Below are positions 42,101 through 51,116 of a DNA stretch of 64,000 nt, piece by piece. The position numbers were made by a program, and so were the translations under genes. Source of the DNA: an uncultured Prevotella sp. (GTDB lineage Bacteria; Bacteroidota; Bacteroidia; Bacteroidales; Bacteroidaceae); assembly GCA_905233165.1 (NCBI GenBank), contig CAJODL010000001.1, forward strand, positions 62,001 through 126,000. The letters are read 5' to 3'. A model generated the notes under the pieces. The model had not been told where the DNA came from. It saw nothing but the letters and a program-made list of their open reading frames with translations, and made no database searches. The first letter of the stretch is position 1; each line of letters begins with the position of its first letter.

Positions 42101-42360
42101 CCGACTGCAACCTGTAAAGGAGAGCATCCTTCCAGTGTCAGATAAACACTATTTACATATTCAGGTACATCCTTTATAAGGTATATACCTTCAGCATTAG
42201 TCATAGCGGTAAACCGCTCATCACCATAGGCTTTCACCTGCACACCTGCTATTGGATTGCCCGTGGCAGCGTCAGTCACCTTTCCTCCTATTTCTTTCGC
42301 CTCAAGGAAAGAAACAGACGCTAATGCTAGTGTTAATGTTATATATTTTCTCTTATTCAT
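39196..42360 (-). CDS. SusC/RagA-family TonB-linked outer membrane protein (divergent)
   Basis: 1054 aa; KVTDAATGNPIAGVQV, PLVVVDGMIMD, IESVEVMKNGTAIYGAKGANGVLLIKT. Confidence 0.95.
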   Translation of the reverse strand: MNKRKYITLTLALASVSFLEAKEIGGKVTDAATGNPIAGVQVKAYGDERFTAMTNAEGIYLIKDVPEYVNSVYLTLEGCSPLQVAVGKDAMHVDAQMYRDAFSSSYKAYTSGNRVSGTTDFGNSVEMSIDPFIQGRLNADVHAVSRGGNDGLGNVMFINGINSLNTNAQPLVVVDGMIMDMKYDGAMLHDGYFNNLLANINVNDIESVEVMKNGTAIYGAKGANGVLLIKTKRNKSMTTKIDLTIGGKFITKPRTPSMMGAEDYRTYVTEMLAPKVSDMSTLKFLVSDPKYYFYPMYHNETDWNKEIYRTSYAQSYGINVQGGDDVASYNLSVGYSAANSPLKGNDFTRFDMRLNTDIEIIRNLKVRFDASFSDVKRDLRDVGVSSDVESTTITSPNFLAMVKSPFLSPYAYDVNGNLSSYLSEADDYLQGTIITSDRSLGNPISILVNGDGRNKNTFGNRLVTFTVAPSYKINKYFTVSEDFGFTLVNTNENYYLPITGIPQFRVPGLTDIVYVENTVSSLATRQNSIQSDTRLTWTNRYGANYIKAYGGFRFMNNRNKVNIQNGYNTGNDKTPNMSTSLQYKTTTGADDKYTDFSWYGVADYNYAEKYYASVSLTGHASSRFGDDASALKMFGTRWGIFPSVQGSWVMSNEKWMSDVKMIDYLRLNIGFEITGNDNIDYTASRSYFISKSMMGATLTGLLLGNVGNSTLKWETTRKFNVGFETNLLKNRLHVGFNYFASWTSDLLMLQQMAWTSGLAENWTNGGKLRNSGFDFRADVKVINDKDWKWELGATMGHYKNKLTDLGNGTDRLLTSAYGATIISEVGGPVGQFYGYKTNGVYSTEEQAKADGKYYLDKSGNKVAFQAGDMRFQDTNGDGKIGEEDRVVIGNPNPDIYGNFRSHLKWKQFTLDMSFTYSIGNDIYNYQRSILESGKYFYNQTKAMNNRWTTEGQVTDVPRLSYQDPHGNSRFSDRWIENGSYLKLSNITLSYAIPINSTFLQGITVWGAVNNVFTITKYLGSDPDCTASGNALLQGIDRGLLGQSRSFAMGVKVNL

Positions 42361-42366
42361 AGCAAA

Positions 42367-43977
42367 TTATTCAATTACAGGTTCGAGGTATATATAGTCT
42401 AAGTATATTATAGACGTTTCCGTTTTCTTTTTGGGGTTCGCATTACCATTGATAGTTACTGTTACATCAGTTGTCTGTCCAAACTGACAAACCGGGAATT
42501 CCATCTCAGCAACTACCATATCTTTAACCTTATTTACGTAATCCTCTGTTCCAATAGTTTGCTCACTCCAAGGTGTATTTTGGAGTTTGCCACTCTGATC
42601 ATAGTAGTTGATAGAAGTCTTAAACTTTACGATTTTTTCCTCATCTATTACATCTATTGTTTTTGACAAGGTAACAATGTGAACTTTATACTTTCCAGAA
42701 AGAACACCAGGAACCCTATATGATACGTTCCACAGCATCGCATCATTAGATTTGATTGGAGATAATCTTACATAAGAACCTTTATGTACCTGCTTATCCA
42801 AAACTGCCTTTACATTAAGATTACACCTATCAGTTGTATAGTCTGATATATTCCATGTATATTCACCTTCCTGCTCTATCTTCTTGAAATATGTCTGTGT
42901 TGGGTCAAATGGCCATTCATCATAACAATACAGGAAACCATTGCTACAACTTCTTATAGAATTTGCCTTTCCTAACAGACCCGTACTCTCATATGGCTTG
43001 TAGAACACATGATATTCAGGGGTAGAACGATTATATTGTACACTGATAATACTGTCATTTGGTGAAGACTGCATTGTCTTACTGAAGACAGCATCATCTA
43101 ATAGTGCACGCATGGTATAATATTTCTGAAGAGAGTCACGCTTATCCACATTATCAGCATAGTTGAAAAACTTAACAGCCTTGTCCCATGCTTTTTTCCA
43201 TCCTTCGTTAGTAGGAATAGCAACAGAATAAACAGAGTCCTCTGCATTCAACAAACCAATAGCCTCCATCATCTTATTACGCTCATAAATAACAGAGTCA
43301 ACATAGACAGGAACACCTTCTACAACACCACTTTGAACACTTGCATTCTCGTCAAAAACATCTTCATTATATGAAGCTATACCAGTTCCTACATTCTTGT
43401 AATCCTCATCAAGAACCAAGGTTTCATAAATTGTCTTTTTATACTCAATAGGTGATTTCATTACATGCAATACACCATTACGGGTATGTATATTAGCCTG
43501 GTCAATTTCTGAACCACCAATAGAGCCTGGAGTAACCACAACATACTTTCCGTTCAGGGATTTATATCTGCCCTCTGTAGCAGAATGTGGAGAACGGATA
43601 ATATGATTCTTAACTACGAAATGTTCTACAGCAGAGTCTCCCTGTGCTGTTTCCAATACTGTCAGCAATGAGTCCAGGTTAAATGTTCCATTAACTGGTG
43701 CCATCAATGTCAGAGACTGACCACCTGACAAAATGTCTGCATAACTTGTTTCTGTCACCTTATGGTGCCTGAAGACCTTTGTCCTTGCTATCAAGGTAGA
43801 GAAGTCGGATAATTCTTCATGAGAAGCTATCTCATCAAACAAACTATTTGTGGTACTTCCTCCTGATGCATTTTCATAGTGATCATTCCAATCGGAACAA
43901 GATGTCAATACCGATAAAGGAGAAAGGAAGGCACCAATAGCCATCATCCCAAGTATCTTCCGATGTTTGTTCTTCAT
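42367..43977 (-). CDS. Fasciclin (FAS1)-domain lipoprotein
   Basis: 536 aa; lipobox LSVLTSCSDW; SLTLMAPVNGTFNLDSLL, FVVKNHIIRS; YSVAIPTNEGWKKAW. Confidence 0.85.
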   Translation of the reverse strand: MKNKHRKILGMMAIGAFLSPLSVLTSCSDWNDHYENASGGSTTNSLFDEIASHEELSDFSTLIARTKVFRHHKVTETSYADILSGGQSLTLMAPVNGTFNLDSLLTVLETAQGDSAVEHFVVKNHIIRSPHSATEGRYKSLNGKYVVVTPGSIGGSEIDQANIHTRNGVLHVMKSPIEYKKTIYETLVLDEDYKNVGTGIASYNEDVFDENASVQSGVVEGVPVYVDSVIYERNKMMEAIGLLNAEDSVYSVAIPTNEGWKKAWDKAVKFFNYADNVDKRDSLQKYYTMRALLDDAVFSKTMQSSPNDSIISVQYNRSTPEYHVFYKPYESTGLLGKANSIRSCSNGFLYCYDEWPFDPTQTYFKKIEQEGEYTWNISDYTTDRCNLNVKAVLDKQVHKGSYVRLSPIKSNDAMLWNVSYRVPGVLSGKYKVHIVTLSKTIDVIDEEKIVKFKTSINYYDQSGKLQNTPWSEQTIGTEDYVNKVKDMVVAEMEFPVCQFGQTTDVTVTINGNANPKKKTETSIIYLDYIYLEPVIE

Positions 43978-43998
43978 ATTTATATTTTTTTGTTTTTT

Positions 43999-44033
43999 AC
44001 TCTTAACTTTAAAACTCTACACTCTAAACTTGA
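43999..44033. repeat. Degenerate heptanucleotide tract (5 units) in the intergenic spacer
   Basis: ACTCTTA ACTTTAA AACTCTA CACTCTA AACTTGA. Confidence 0.6.
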
Positions 44034-46001
44034 TCAGTGTCTGTTTTCGCCTTGTGGGCTGGCATAAACACTCTTTGGACACAGTTCTATATAGTCGAAA
44101 GACCATTCTGCATCTCCATCCAACACCTGACGGAAACGTAACCAGTTCTCTTTACCCTCCGTGAACTGTTCTGTAGTTAGGATTCTACGCAAATGTTCCG
44201 GGGCATCTATGCGGAAATTATTAGCACCTGGCTTACCATAAGAATCAGGGCCAAGCATATATCCGAGGTTACGAAGAGTCTTATCAATGGATATATTATA
44301 TTCCTCATCATTTTTAAGACTTTCCTGATTTAATTCCACATATTCCCACACACCTTTACGCAGGTCAACAGGGATGCCACAAGGCGTATTGTTGAAATAA
44401 ACCTGAACGACACCACGTTCCTCACTGGCCACGTATGCCAGACGGATCTCATAAAGTCCTGGAGGAGGATTTGGTAATTTTATCTGCACATCATACTGTC
44501 CCTTAACAGCAACAGCATTGCCGAGGTATGAACTCCACCATACATTATCACAGTGTACTCCAACAAATGATTCAGGCGAGATCTTCCATCCTTCTATGTA
44601 TCCACGCTTGAATGCGAAGAGATAGTTCTCGTCCCATCCTAAATTACCACGAGCACCTTGGTTCATAAAATCAGCACTCAAAGTTGTGGCATCAATACGT
44701 ATACGACAGTTAAGAACCTTATCACGCACGGTCGTACTGTATTCCATCAAGTCGTCCAAATAAAAGTAACGGCCGTTAAGTGCCTGTTGGTTACTCTTAC
44801 CACTCTCTGAATCGGAGAGTACTCTTACACCCTTAACTGTCGGAGTACGTTTTGCCTCTCCCTTACGATTTGCGTACAACTGTCCAGATGCGCGACAGAA
44901 GCGAACCATACCTTCTTTCAACATCGTCTGCCAGAAATCTTCTGCATCGGCAACATCAGCACGACAGCAATCTGTCAGAATCTGACCAGATGGTGCCCAA
45001 TCACTATGATTACCCAATCTGTTCATCAAATGGTAGCTAACCCATCTGTTCAACGGATTCTTACGATTAGTGAAATCATTGTCATATAATCCGGCATCAA
45101 GAGGGAATGTCTCATCGTAAACCTTTTTCGCATGTGCAATAAGGTCGTCAAGTGAATTAATACCATGTTGTGCCAAAACTTCATTCGGTTCTACAAAGGC
45201 GGTATATTTGAAATAACGTTTTTCATACCAATGAGCCACCATATCTTTTCCACCGAAACGCTTGACAATCTTACTCTGTGCCACAGAGTCAGAATGTACA
45301 TAATAAGTATTGTCTATGTATTTCGTTAAAGAGTCCGACATATTTGTCAAACTGAGAGCCTGACAAAAGATACTTATCGTAGAATCCTCCTCCATCAAAT
45401 CAGGCAGGAACTGGTTACTGGCACTCACAACCCTGTTGATAGTATGTACTACACCATTCGTGACAGAGTCATCTTTCTGAGTAATAAGAGACCTCTTGTT
45501 TACATAGAGCAACAGCGCATTATTATTATTAACATCACTATCACTTGTAATTACCACATAACGGTCATCCATATTCATTGATGGCAGAGTACCATCACTA
45601 TAGTCAGTAGTGAAATATGCACCCTTATTTACAATATGGTTACGTACGATAGTGTCACACGTCCTTTCCGGAATACTCTGAATGCTTTCAAAGCCGTTTT
45701 CAGCCAGATATGTCTTCATGGCTTCATTATCTGGAGCATAGACGGTATATGTACCATAAGTGCCCAACATTGAATAATAGTTTGACACATTTTCACCTTC
45801 AGTTTGCATTGGTTTTGCCCTCTGCAACAATTCTATGTACATACTGTACTTTTCCGGATGCTCAGCAAGAAATTCTGCTGCAGTCTGTTTTGTTGCAGAA
45901 TAGTAGCTGGCGTCACCATCTTTTACATCATTGTCAACACAAGATGCTATGCCCATCAGCAGCGCTGCCGCCAATAAGAAGTATAATGACTTGTTTCTCA
46001 T
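44034..46001 (-). CDS. Fasciclin (FAS1)-domain lipoprotein
   Basis: 655 aa; lipobox LLMGIASCVDN; YTVYAPDNEAMKTYLAENGF, IVRNHIVNKG. Confidence 0.88.
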   Translation of the reverse strand: MRNKSLYFLLAAALLMGIASCVDNDVKDGDASYYSATKQTAAEFLAEHPEKYSMYIELLQRAKPMQTEGENVSNYYSMLGTYGTYTVYAPDNEAMKTYLAENGFESIQSIPERTCDTIVRNHIVNKGAYFTTDYSDGTLPSMNMDDRYVVITSDSDVNNNNALLLYVNKRSLITQKDDSVTNGVVHTINRVVSASNQFLPDLMEEDSTISIFCQALSLTNMSDSLTKYIDNTYYVHSDSVAQSKIVKRFGGKDMVAHWYEKRYFKYTAFVEPNEVLAQHGINSLDDLIAHAKKVYDETFPLDAGLYDNDFTNRKNPLNRWVSYHLMNRLGNHSDWAPSGQILTDCCRADVADAEDFWQTMLKEGMVRFCRASGQLYANRKGEAKRTPTVKGVRVLSDSESGKSNQQALNGRYFYLDDLMEYSTTVRDKVLNCRIRIDATTLSADFMNQGARGNLGWDENYLFAFKRGYIEGWKISPESFVGVHCDNVWWSSYLGNAVAVKGQYDVQIKLPNPPPGLYEIRLAYVASEERGVVQVYFNNTPCGIPVDLRKGVWEYVELNQESLKNDEEYNISIDKTLRNLGYMLGPDSYGKPGANNFRIDAPEHLRRILTTEQFTEGKENWLRFRQVLDGDAEWSFDYIELCPKSVYASPQGENRH

Positions 46002-46014
46002 ATTGTATTATTAT

Positions 46015-47751
46015 TTATTTTTGGAAATCTTCTGTATCTCCATATGCAGGATTCTGCGTGAGATTTCTGTTAAGTTTCAGCTCATTCTTGTTTATTGGCC
46101 AGAAGAGAGTATATGGATTGCTAAGTCTGATTTGTATGGCATTAACATTAATCTGATATTTTGTCGTTGCCTGCTTTGACAGGTAGCTATTGTTTCCTGT
46201 ACGTATAGAATAACGTACAAGGTCATACCAACGCTTTCCCTCAAACATTAAATCACGCTTGCGTTCCTGAAGAATCAGATCTTCTATCATCTTTGTCATA
46301 CTTGAGTTATAATCTGACAGCTTCAAAGCTCCTGCACCACCAACAGTAGTAATATTTCGAGCTCTGCGGTTGACAGCGTCAACAAGTTTAAATGCCTGCT
46401 CAAAATATTCTTCACCCTTAAAGGCAAGCGCCTCTGCTTTCATAAGCATGATGTCAGTAAGTCGATATATAATCCAGTTGGCATATGAATTGCTTCGACG
46501 GCTTATAGTGATGCCTGCTGTACTCTCATCAGTAAGTGTGCTAAGACGATTAGACATCGAAACAGAAGATGCTGCATATTTTGTAATAGATACTCTGTTT
46601 GTCTTATTATCCATCATACCATATGCACGACAATCGTCCTTCGAGAATAAAGTATTATTACCTATTATTACGTCTTTTCTGTTTTCTTCTGGTGTAGCAA
46701 AACGACCAAGGGTATTTGATGTATTACCATAGTATGTATATACATAGTCATTTGAAGAACTCTGACCGACACGGAAATACAATTCAAAGATACTCTCAAA
46801 ACTGTTTCCTGTACCAAAAATCTCGGTTTGAGCATTACCACACCTTGTGCCTCCATCTACACATTCTCTTATAAGAGGTATGTCATTGAAAAGCATCATA
46901 TCATTTATTTCACCAAGATTATTTTTCTTCTCCTCATACTGCTTTTTCTTAGCATCTATGATAAGGTCACAATAACGGATTGTCTCATCGAAGTCGCCCT
47001 TCCATAGATTTAATTCAGCAAGCAAAGCGTATATAGCATATCGTGTTACACGACCGCTATTCTCAGTAGCTGCAGTTGCTGCGAGAGAATTTGACATATT
47101 GCTATCATCTACATATCGACGCACAGCCATCTCTTCTACACCTTTGAGGTCGTTGATAAGTATGTCAAACGCCGGACCTATCTCCCATTTTCCGTTCTGC
47201 ATGACAAAAGCAGGAGTTGGGGCGACCTCGAAATCTGCATCATCACTAATGCTTGCCTCGAAAACTATAGGCACTGATGCAAATGTTCTGAGAAGATAGA
47301 AATAACACAGGTCACGGATGAAAGTAGCCTCAGCTATTGTAGCCTGCAATTCGGTTACTGTATAGTTAGGGTCTATCTCCTGCACACCAGGTGCATAGTG
47401 AATAACTGTATTACATCTGTTTATTGTCTGATAAAAAACACTCCATGAAGTAAGAGCACTCGAAGGTAACAGAGTCTCCTTAAGAGCATCTAATAAATCA
47501 TTACTGTTTACAGAACTTCCTGCTATAATGTTTTCAGAGCGAAGTTCGCCCCATACAGCCATACGTAATATACTCTCACGATTCTCGAGAGATTCATAAC
47601 AGGAGTTGAGAACACTTTCAACGTCTTTTTTCTCGGTCCAGTAATTCTCAAGTACCACATCATTAAGTGGTAATGTATCAAGATATTTGCTACAAGAAGT
47701 AAAACCTGTGAGCAACAAAGCTGCGGAAAGAATAGTTAATGTCCTTTTCAT
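46015..47751 (-). CDS. SusD/RagB-family lipoprotein
   Basis: 578 aa; LLLTGFTSCSKYLDTLPLNDV; LILQERKRDLMFEGKRWYDLVRY; LFWPINKNEL. Confidence 0.96.
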   Translation of the reverse strand: MKRTLTILSAALLLTGFTSCSKYLDTLPLNDVVLENYWTEKKDVESVLNSCYESLENRESILRMAVWGELRSENIIAGSSVNSNDLLDALKETLLPSSALTSWSVFYQTINRCNTVIHYAPGVQEIDPNYTVTELQATIAEATFIRDLCYFYLLRTFASVPIVFEASISDDADFEVAPTPAFVMQNGKWEIGPAFDILINDLKGVEEMAVRRYVDDSNMSNSLAATAATENSGRVTRYAIYALLAELNLWKGDFDETIRYCDLIIDAKKKQYEEKKNNLGEINDMMLFNDIPLIRECVDGGTRCGNAQTEIFGTGNSFESIFELYFRVGQSSSNDYVYTYYGNTSNTLGRFATPEENRKDVIIGNNTLFSKDDCRAYGMMDNKTNRVSITKYAASSVSMSNRLSTLTDESTAGITISRRSNSYANWIIYRLTDIMLMKAEALAFKGEEYFEQAFKLVDAVNRRARNITTVGGAGALKLSDYNSSMTKMIEDLILQERKRDLMFEGKRWYDLVRYSIRTGNNSYLSKQATTKYQINVNAIQIRLSNPYTLFWPINKNELKLNRNLTQNPAYGDTEDFQK

Positions 47752-47755
47752 AGTT

Positions 47756-50700
47756 TTAGAACTGAATAGTTATACCGCCAGTGATAGATTTTGCCTTTGG
47801 TGTCTGAGAGTAATCCGTGGTAGGCCTATAGCCGAAAGAGGATATCTCAGGGTCAGCACCAGAGTATTTTGTAATACAGAATACATTCTGAGCGGAAATA
47901 TGGAAACTGAGTTGGGTCAAACCCCATTTTTTTATTGTCTTAGTTGGGAAACTATAAGAGAGCTGCGTATAGTTGAGACGGAGGAAAGAGCCGTCTTCAA
48001 CAAAACGGTCAGAGCCGAGCCAGTTATAACCTGACCGATGCAATGCACGAGGAATATCTGATATATCACCCTCTACACGCCAACGATAGTTGACGGCACG
48101 GCTTTGGTTATTGTTGTTATACATAGCCTCTGCATTCATCCTGTTGGCATTGATAATCTTATTGCCGTAACGGAAGTTGAACTGATTGTTAAGAGTCCAG
48201 CGTCCGAACTTGAATTTAATACCAAAACCACCAGTTATTTTTGGAAGTGATGAGCCAATATAAACTATATCAAGTTCATTGATGGTGCCATCGTGGTTGA
48301 TGTCCTCATACATGGCATCACCACCCTTGAATTCATACTCGGAACCCGTGCCATAACAGAATGTCATAGGCTTAGCATTACCCTTGTCATCTGTCACCAC
48401 ATTACCCATAGCATCGCGGGCAACAGGAGCATTAGGACCGCTTACGCCAGGAACCTCTGTTGCACTATAGTCGGTATATTGATAGACACCCTTATAACGG
48501 AATCCGTAAATGGCACCAAAAGGCTTATCAATCTCTATACGTGTCATATATTGTCCATTGCCATGATTGAAATCTTCGTTAAGACTTCTCAGACAGGTTT
48601 CATCCATCTCTGTGATGATATTGCGGTTGTTGGCAAATGTAACGTTAAGGTCAATACCAAGTTTTCCGAACTTTATAAGATTGTTGGTGTTAATATTGAA
48701 CTCCCAACCTACATTCTCCATCTTGCCCACGTTGTCATAGTCAAGCTTTGCGTAGCCTGAAGATGTAGCAATGGCACGGTTTTGCATGAGCAGGTCTTTT
48801 GTGTATTGTCTGTAGAGGTCAATGTTACCGGTAATCTTATCATTTATGAAACCGAAGTCGAAACCGAGGTTCCATGTCTTCTTCTCTTCCCATTTAAGCT
48901 GTTTTAGCTGTACATTAGCCGGATATGTAGACCTTCCACCCATATAGCCACTTCCATCACGATACTTAGAATAGAAGAGATAATCGCCATTTGGCTGAGT
49001 ACCGACAATACCGACACCTGGACGGATAGAAAGCATTGACAACCAAGGCAATTTTTCCTGTACCCATGGCTCCTTGCTGATGTTCCATCTCAAAGAGAAG
49101 GCAGGGAATGTACCCCAACGGTTATCTGGACCGAATTTCGTAGAACCATCTCGACGAATAGAGAAGTCGGCCATATACCTACTCTTATATGCATAGTGTA
49201 CAGAATATGTAAAATACAAAGAACGCCACTGACCTTCAGAACTGCTGAAGTCTTTTCCTATTACGCCCTCAGCTCCCGTACTCTGAATCGTTCCTGAAGG
49301 AAGTCCATATATAGCTGTCCTCTGTGTTGTAGAACTACCATCAACAAGCTGACCACGGAGCATCATCATCATAGAATGATCTTCATTCTTGAAATGAGGC
49401 ACGAATGTCAATGTGTGTGTTGTGGTAATACCAAGACTCTTATATGCATATGACGTAGAATAGTTGTTGTATGTAGGAGGATTTGAGTTCGAATCATAAT
49501 AATCAAATGAGTTTATATTAAAAGAACTTGGGAGGAATGTGTCGATATAGTTATTGAAAATATCAAATACTATCTTACCCTCATACTTCAACTGCGTCTT
49601 ACCCTCTTCCACACCAAGAAGATTATACACCAACTGGAATTCAGGAGATATCTTATATGATGTATCATTATTCTTTGCAAGATTCGCTAATGCCACAGGA
49701 TTATATCTACCTTTATAATCCCTTTGATCGTCAAGAACGCCTGATGTAGTCATAGGTATGTTGAAATAATAATCCAAATCATTACCATTGTCATCACGTG
49801 CATATATAGGTACGTTTGGCATACGACGATAAGCAGAATTTAAGAGATCTGCATAGTTCTTTTGATTCTTTGTATAAGTGAACGCAAGGTTTGTTATAAT
49901 CTTAATACGGTCAGAAACGAAATAGTCAAGAGCTACACGGCTTGTCAAACGATCAAGAACCTGCTTAATGATTGAACCCGTTTCATGATCATAACCGGCA
50001 CCAATACGGAAGTTTGCCTTTTCGCCACCACCCGTAAGTGAAAGGTAATGGTTCTGACGCCAACCCGTCTTCTGAACCTCGCTCACCCAATCAGTATTGG
50101 CTGCATAGTTCTGCCATCCGATGTTACCAGATGAATAGTTGAACTCATTGATATTACTGTCACCACTTGACAGTCTTGGATTGAAATAAGCCTCTTTCTG
50201 AAGCATAGTATATTCGTCACCAGTCAGCATATTATATCCTTTTGGCTGCCAAGTACCCGTGAGACGGTAAGAATACCCCACGCGTGTCTTGCCACGACTA
50301 CCACGTTTCAACTTTATTTCGATAACACCGTTAGCACCCTGCGAACCCCAGATAGCTGTTGCAGCAGCATCCTTTAATACGCTGATACTTTCAATATCTT
50401 CAGGGTTGACATTCAGGAGTTCTGCAAATTTCTCATCGTTTGCAGAAGAGATATCAATGCCACTGTTACGATCACTTTCCCACACATTACCATCAACAAC
50501 GATAAGAGGTTCAGAAGAACCATTGATAGAGCTGACACCACGCAGACGCATAGAAGTTCCAGAACCAAGGTTACCAGAATTACCAACGATATCAAGACCC
50601 GCAATACGACCTTGCAGAGCCTCATCAATTGTTGTCAATGCCAATCCTTCGAATTCCTTCGTTGAAATCGTCTGATTTGATGTAGATAACTCATTATGAG

Positions 50701-51085
50701 GAATTGCTAATCCAGAACCATTACCACGTCCCTTACTAACAACGGTGACTTCAGTAAGAGTTGTTTCATCATCAAGAGTAATGTCATAAACGGTACCCTT
50801 AATCGGAACAGTCTTAGGCTTACATCCCACAAATGAGAATCTCAATTTGTTCTTAGGATTCTTAATCTTGAATGAAAAGTTACCATTCATATCCGTTGTA
50901 GTAGAACTTACAATACGATTCGCATTATCAATTTCTACTACGTTTGCTTGCATAATAGGTCCCAACGCATCAGATACCGTACCTGAGATGACATCATTGG
51001 CCTCCTGTGCAAAAGAACGCAATGCTGACAATGGGGTGAAGAGCATACACACTAACAACAACCCAAATATATTCTTGTACTTCAT
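47756..51085 (-). CDS. SusC/RagA-family TonB-linked outer membrane protein
   Basis: 1109 aa; ISGTVSDALGPIMQANV, PLIVVDGNVWES, ISVLKDAAATAIWGSQGANGVIEI; paralogue of 28..3453. Confidence 0.97.
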   Translation of the reverse strand: MKYKNIFGLLLVCMLFTPLSALRSFAQEANDVISGTVSDALGPIMQANVVEIDNANRIVSSTTTDMNGNFSFKIKNPKNKLRFSFVGCKPKTVPIKGTVYDITLDDETTLTEVTVVSKGRGNGSGLAIPHNELSTSNQTISTKEFEGLALTTIDEALQGRIAGLDIVGNSGNLGSGTSMRLRGVSSINGSSEPLIVVDGNVWESDRNSGIDISSANDEKFAELLNVNPEDIESISVLKDAAATAIWGSQGANGVIEIKLKRGSRGKTRVGYSYRLTGTWQPKGYNMLTGDEYTMLQKEAYFNPRLSSGDSNINEFNYSSGNIGWQNYAANTDWVSEVQKTGWRQNHYLSLTGGGEKANFRIGAGYDHETGSIIKQVLDRLTSRVALDYFVSDRIKIITNLAFTYTKNQKNYADLLNSAYRRMPNVPIYARDDNGNDLDYYFNIPMTTSGVLDDQRDYKGRYNPVALANLAKNNDTSYKISPEFQLVYNLLGVEEGKTQLKYEGKIVFDIFNNYIDTFLPSSFNINSFDYYDSNSNPPTYNNYSTSYAYKSLGITTTHTLTFVPHFKNEDHSMMMMLRGQLVDGSSTTQRTAIYGLPSGTIQSTGAEGVIGKDFSSSEGQWRSLYFTYSVHYAYKSRYMADFSIRRDGSTKFGPDNRWGTFPAFSLRWNISKEPWVQEKLPWLSMLSIRPGVGIVGTQPNGDYLFYSKYRDGSGYMGGRSTYPANVQLKQLKWEEKKTWNLGFDFGFINDKITGNIDLYRQYTKDLLMQNRAIATSSGYAKLDYDNVGKMENVGWEFNINTNNLIKFGKLGIDLNVTFANNRNIITEMDETCLRSLNEDFNHGNGQYMTRIEIDKPFGAIYGFRYKGVYQYTDYSATEVPGVSGPNAPVARDAMGNVVTDDKGNAKPMTFCYGTGSEYEFKGGDAMYEDINHDGTINELDIVYIGSSLPKITGGFGIKFKFGRWTLNNQFNFRYGNKIINANRMNAEAMYNNNNQSRAVNYRWRVEGDISDIPRALHRSGYNWLGSDRFVEDGSFLRLNYTQLSYSFPTKTIKKWGLTQLSFHISAQNVFCITKYSGADPEISSFGYRPTTDYSQTPKAKSITGGITIQF

Positions 51086-51116
51086 ATTTCTATGTTCAAA
51101 TTAAAATGTTTAACGA

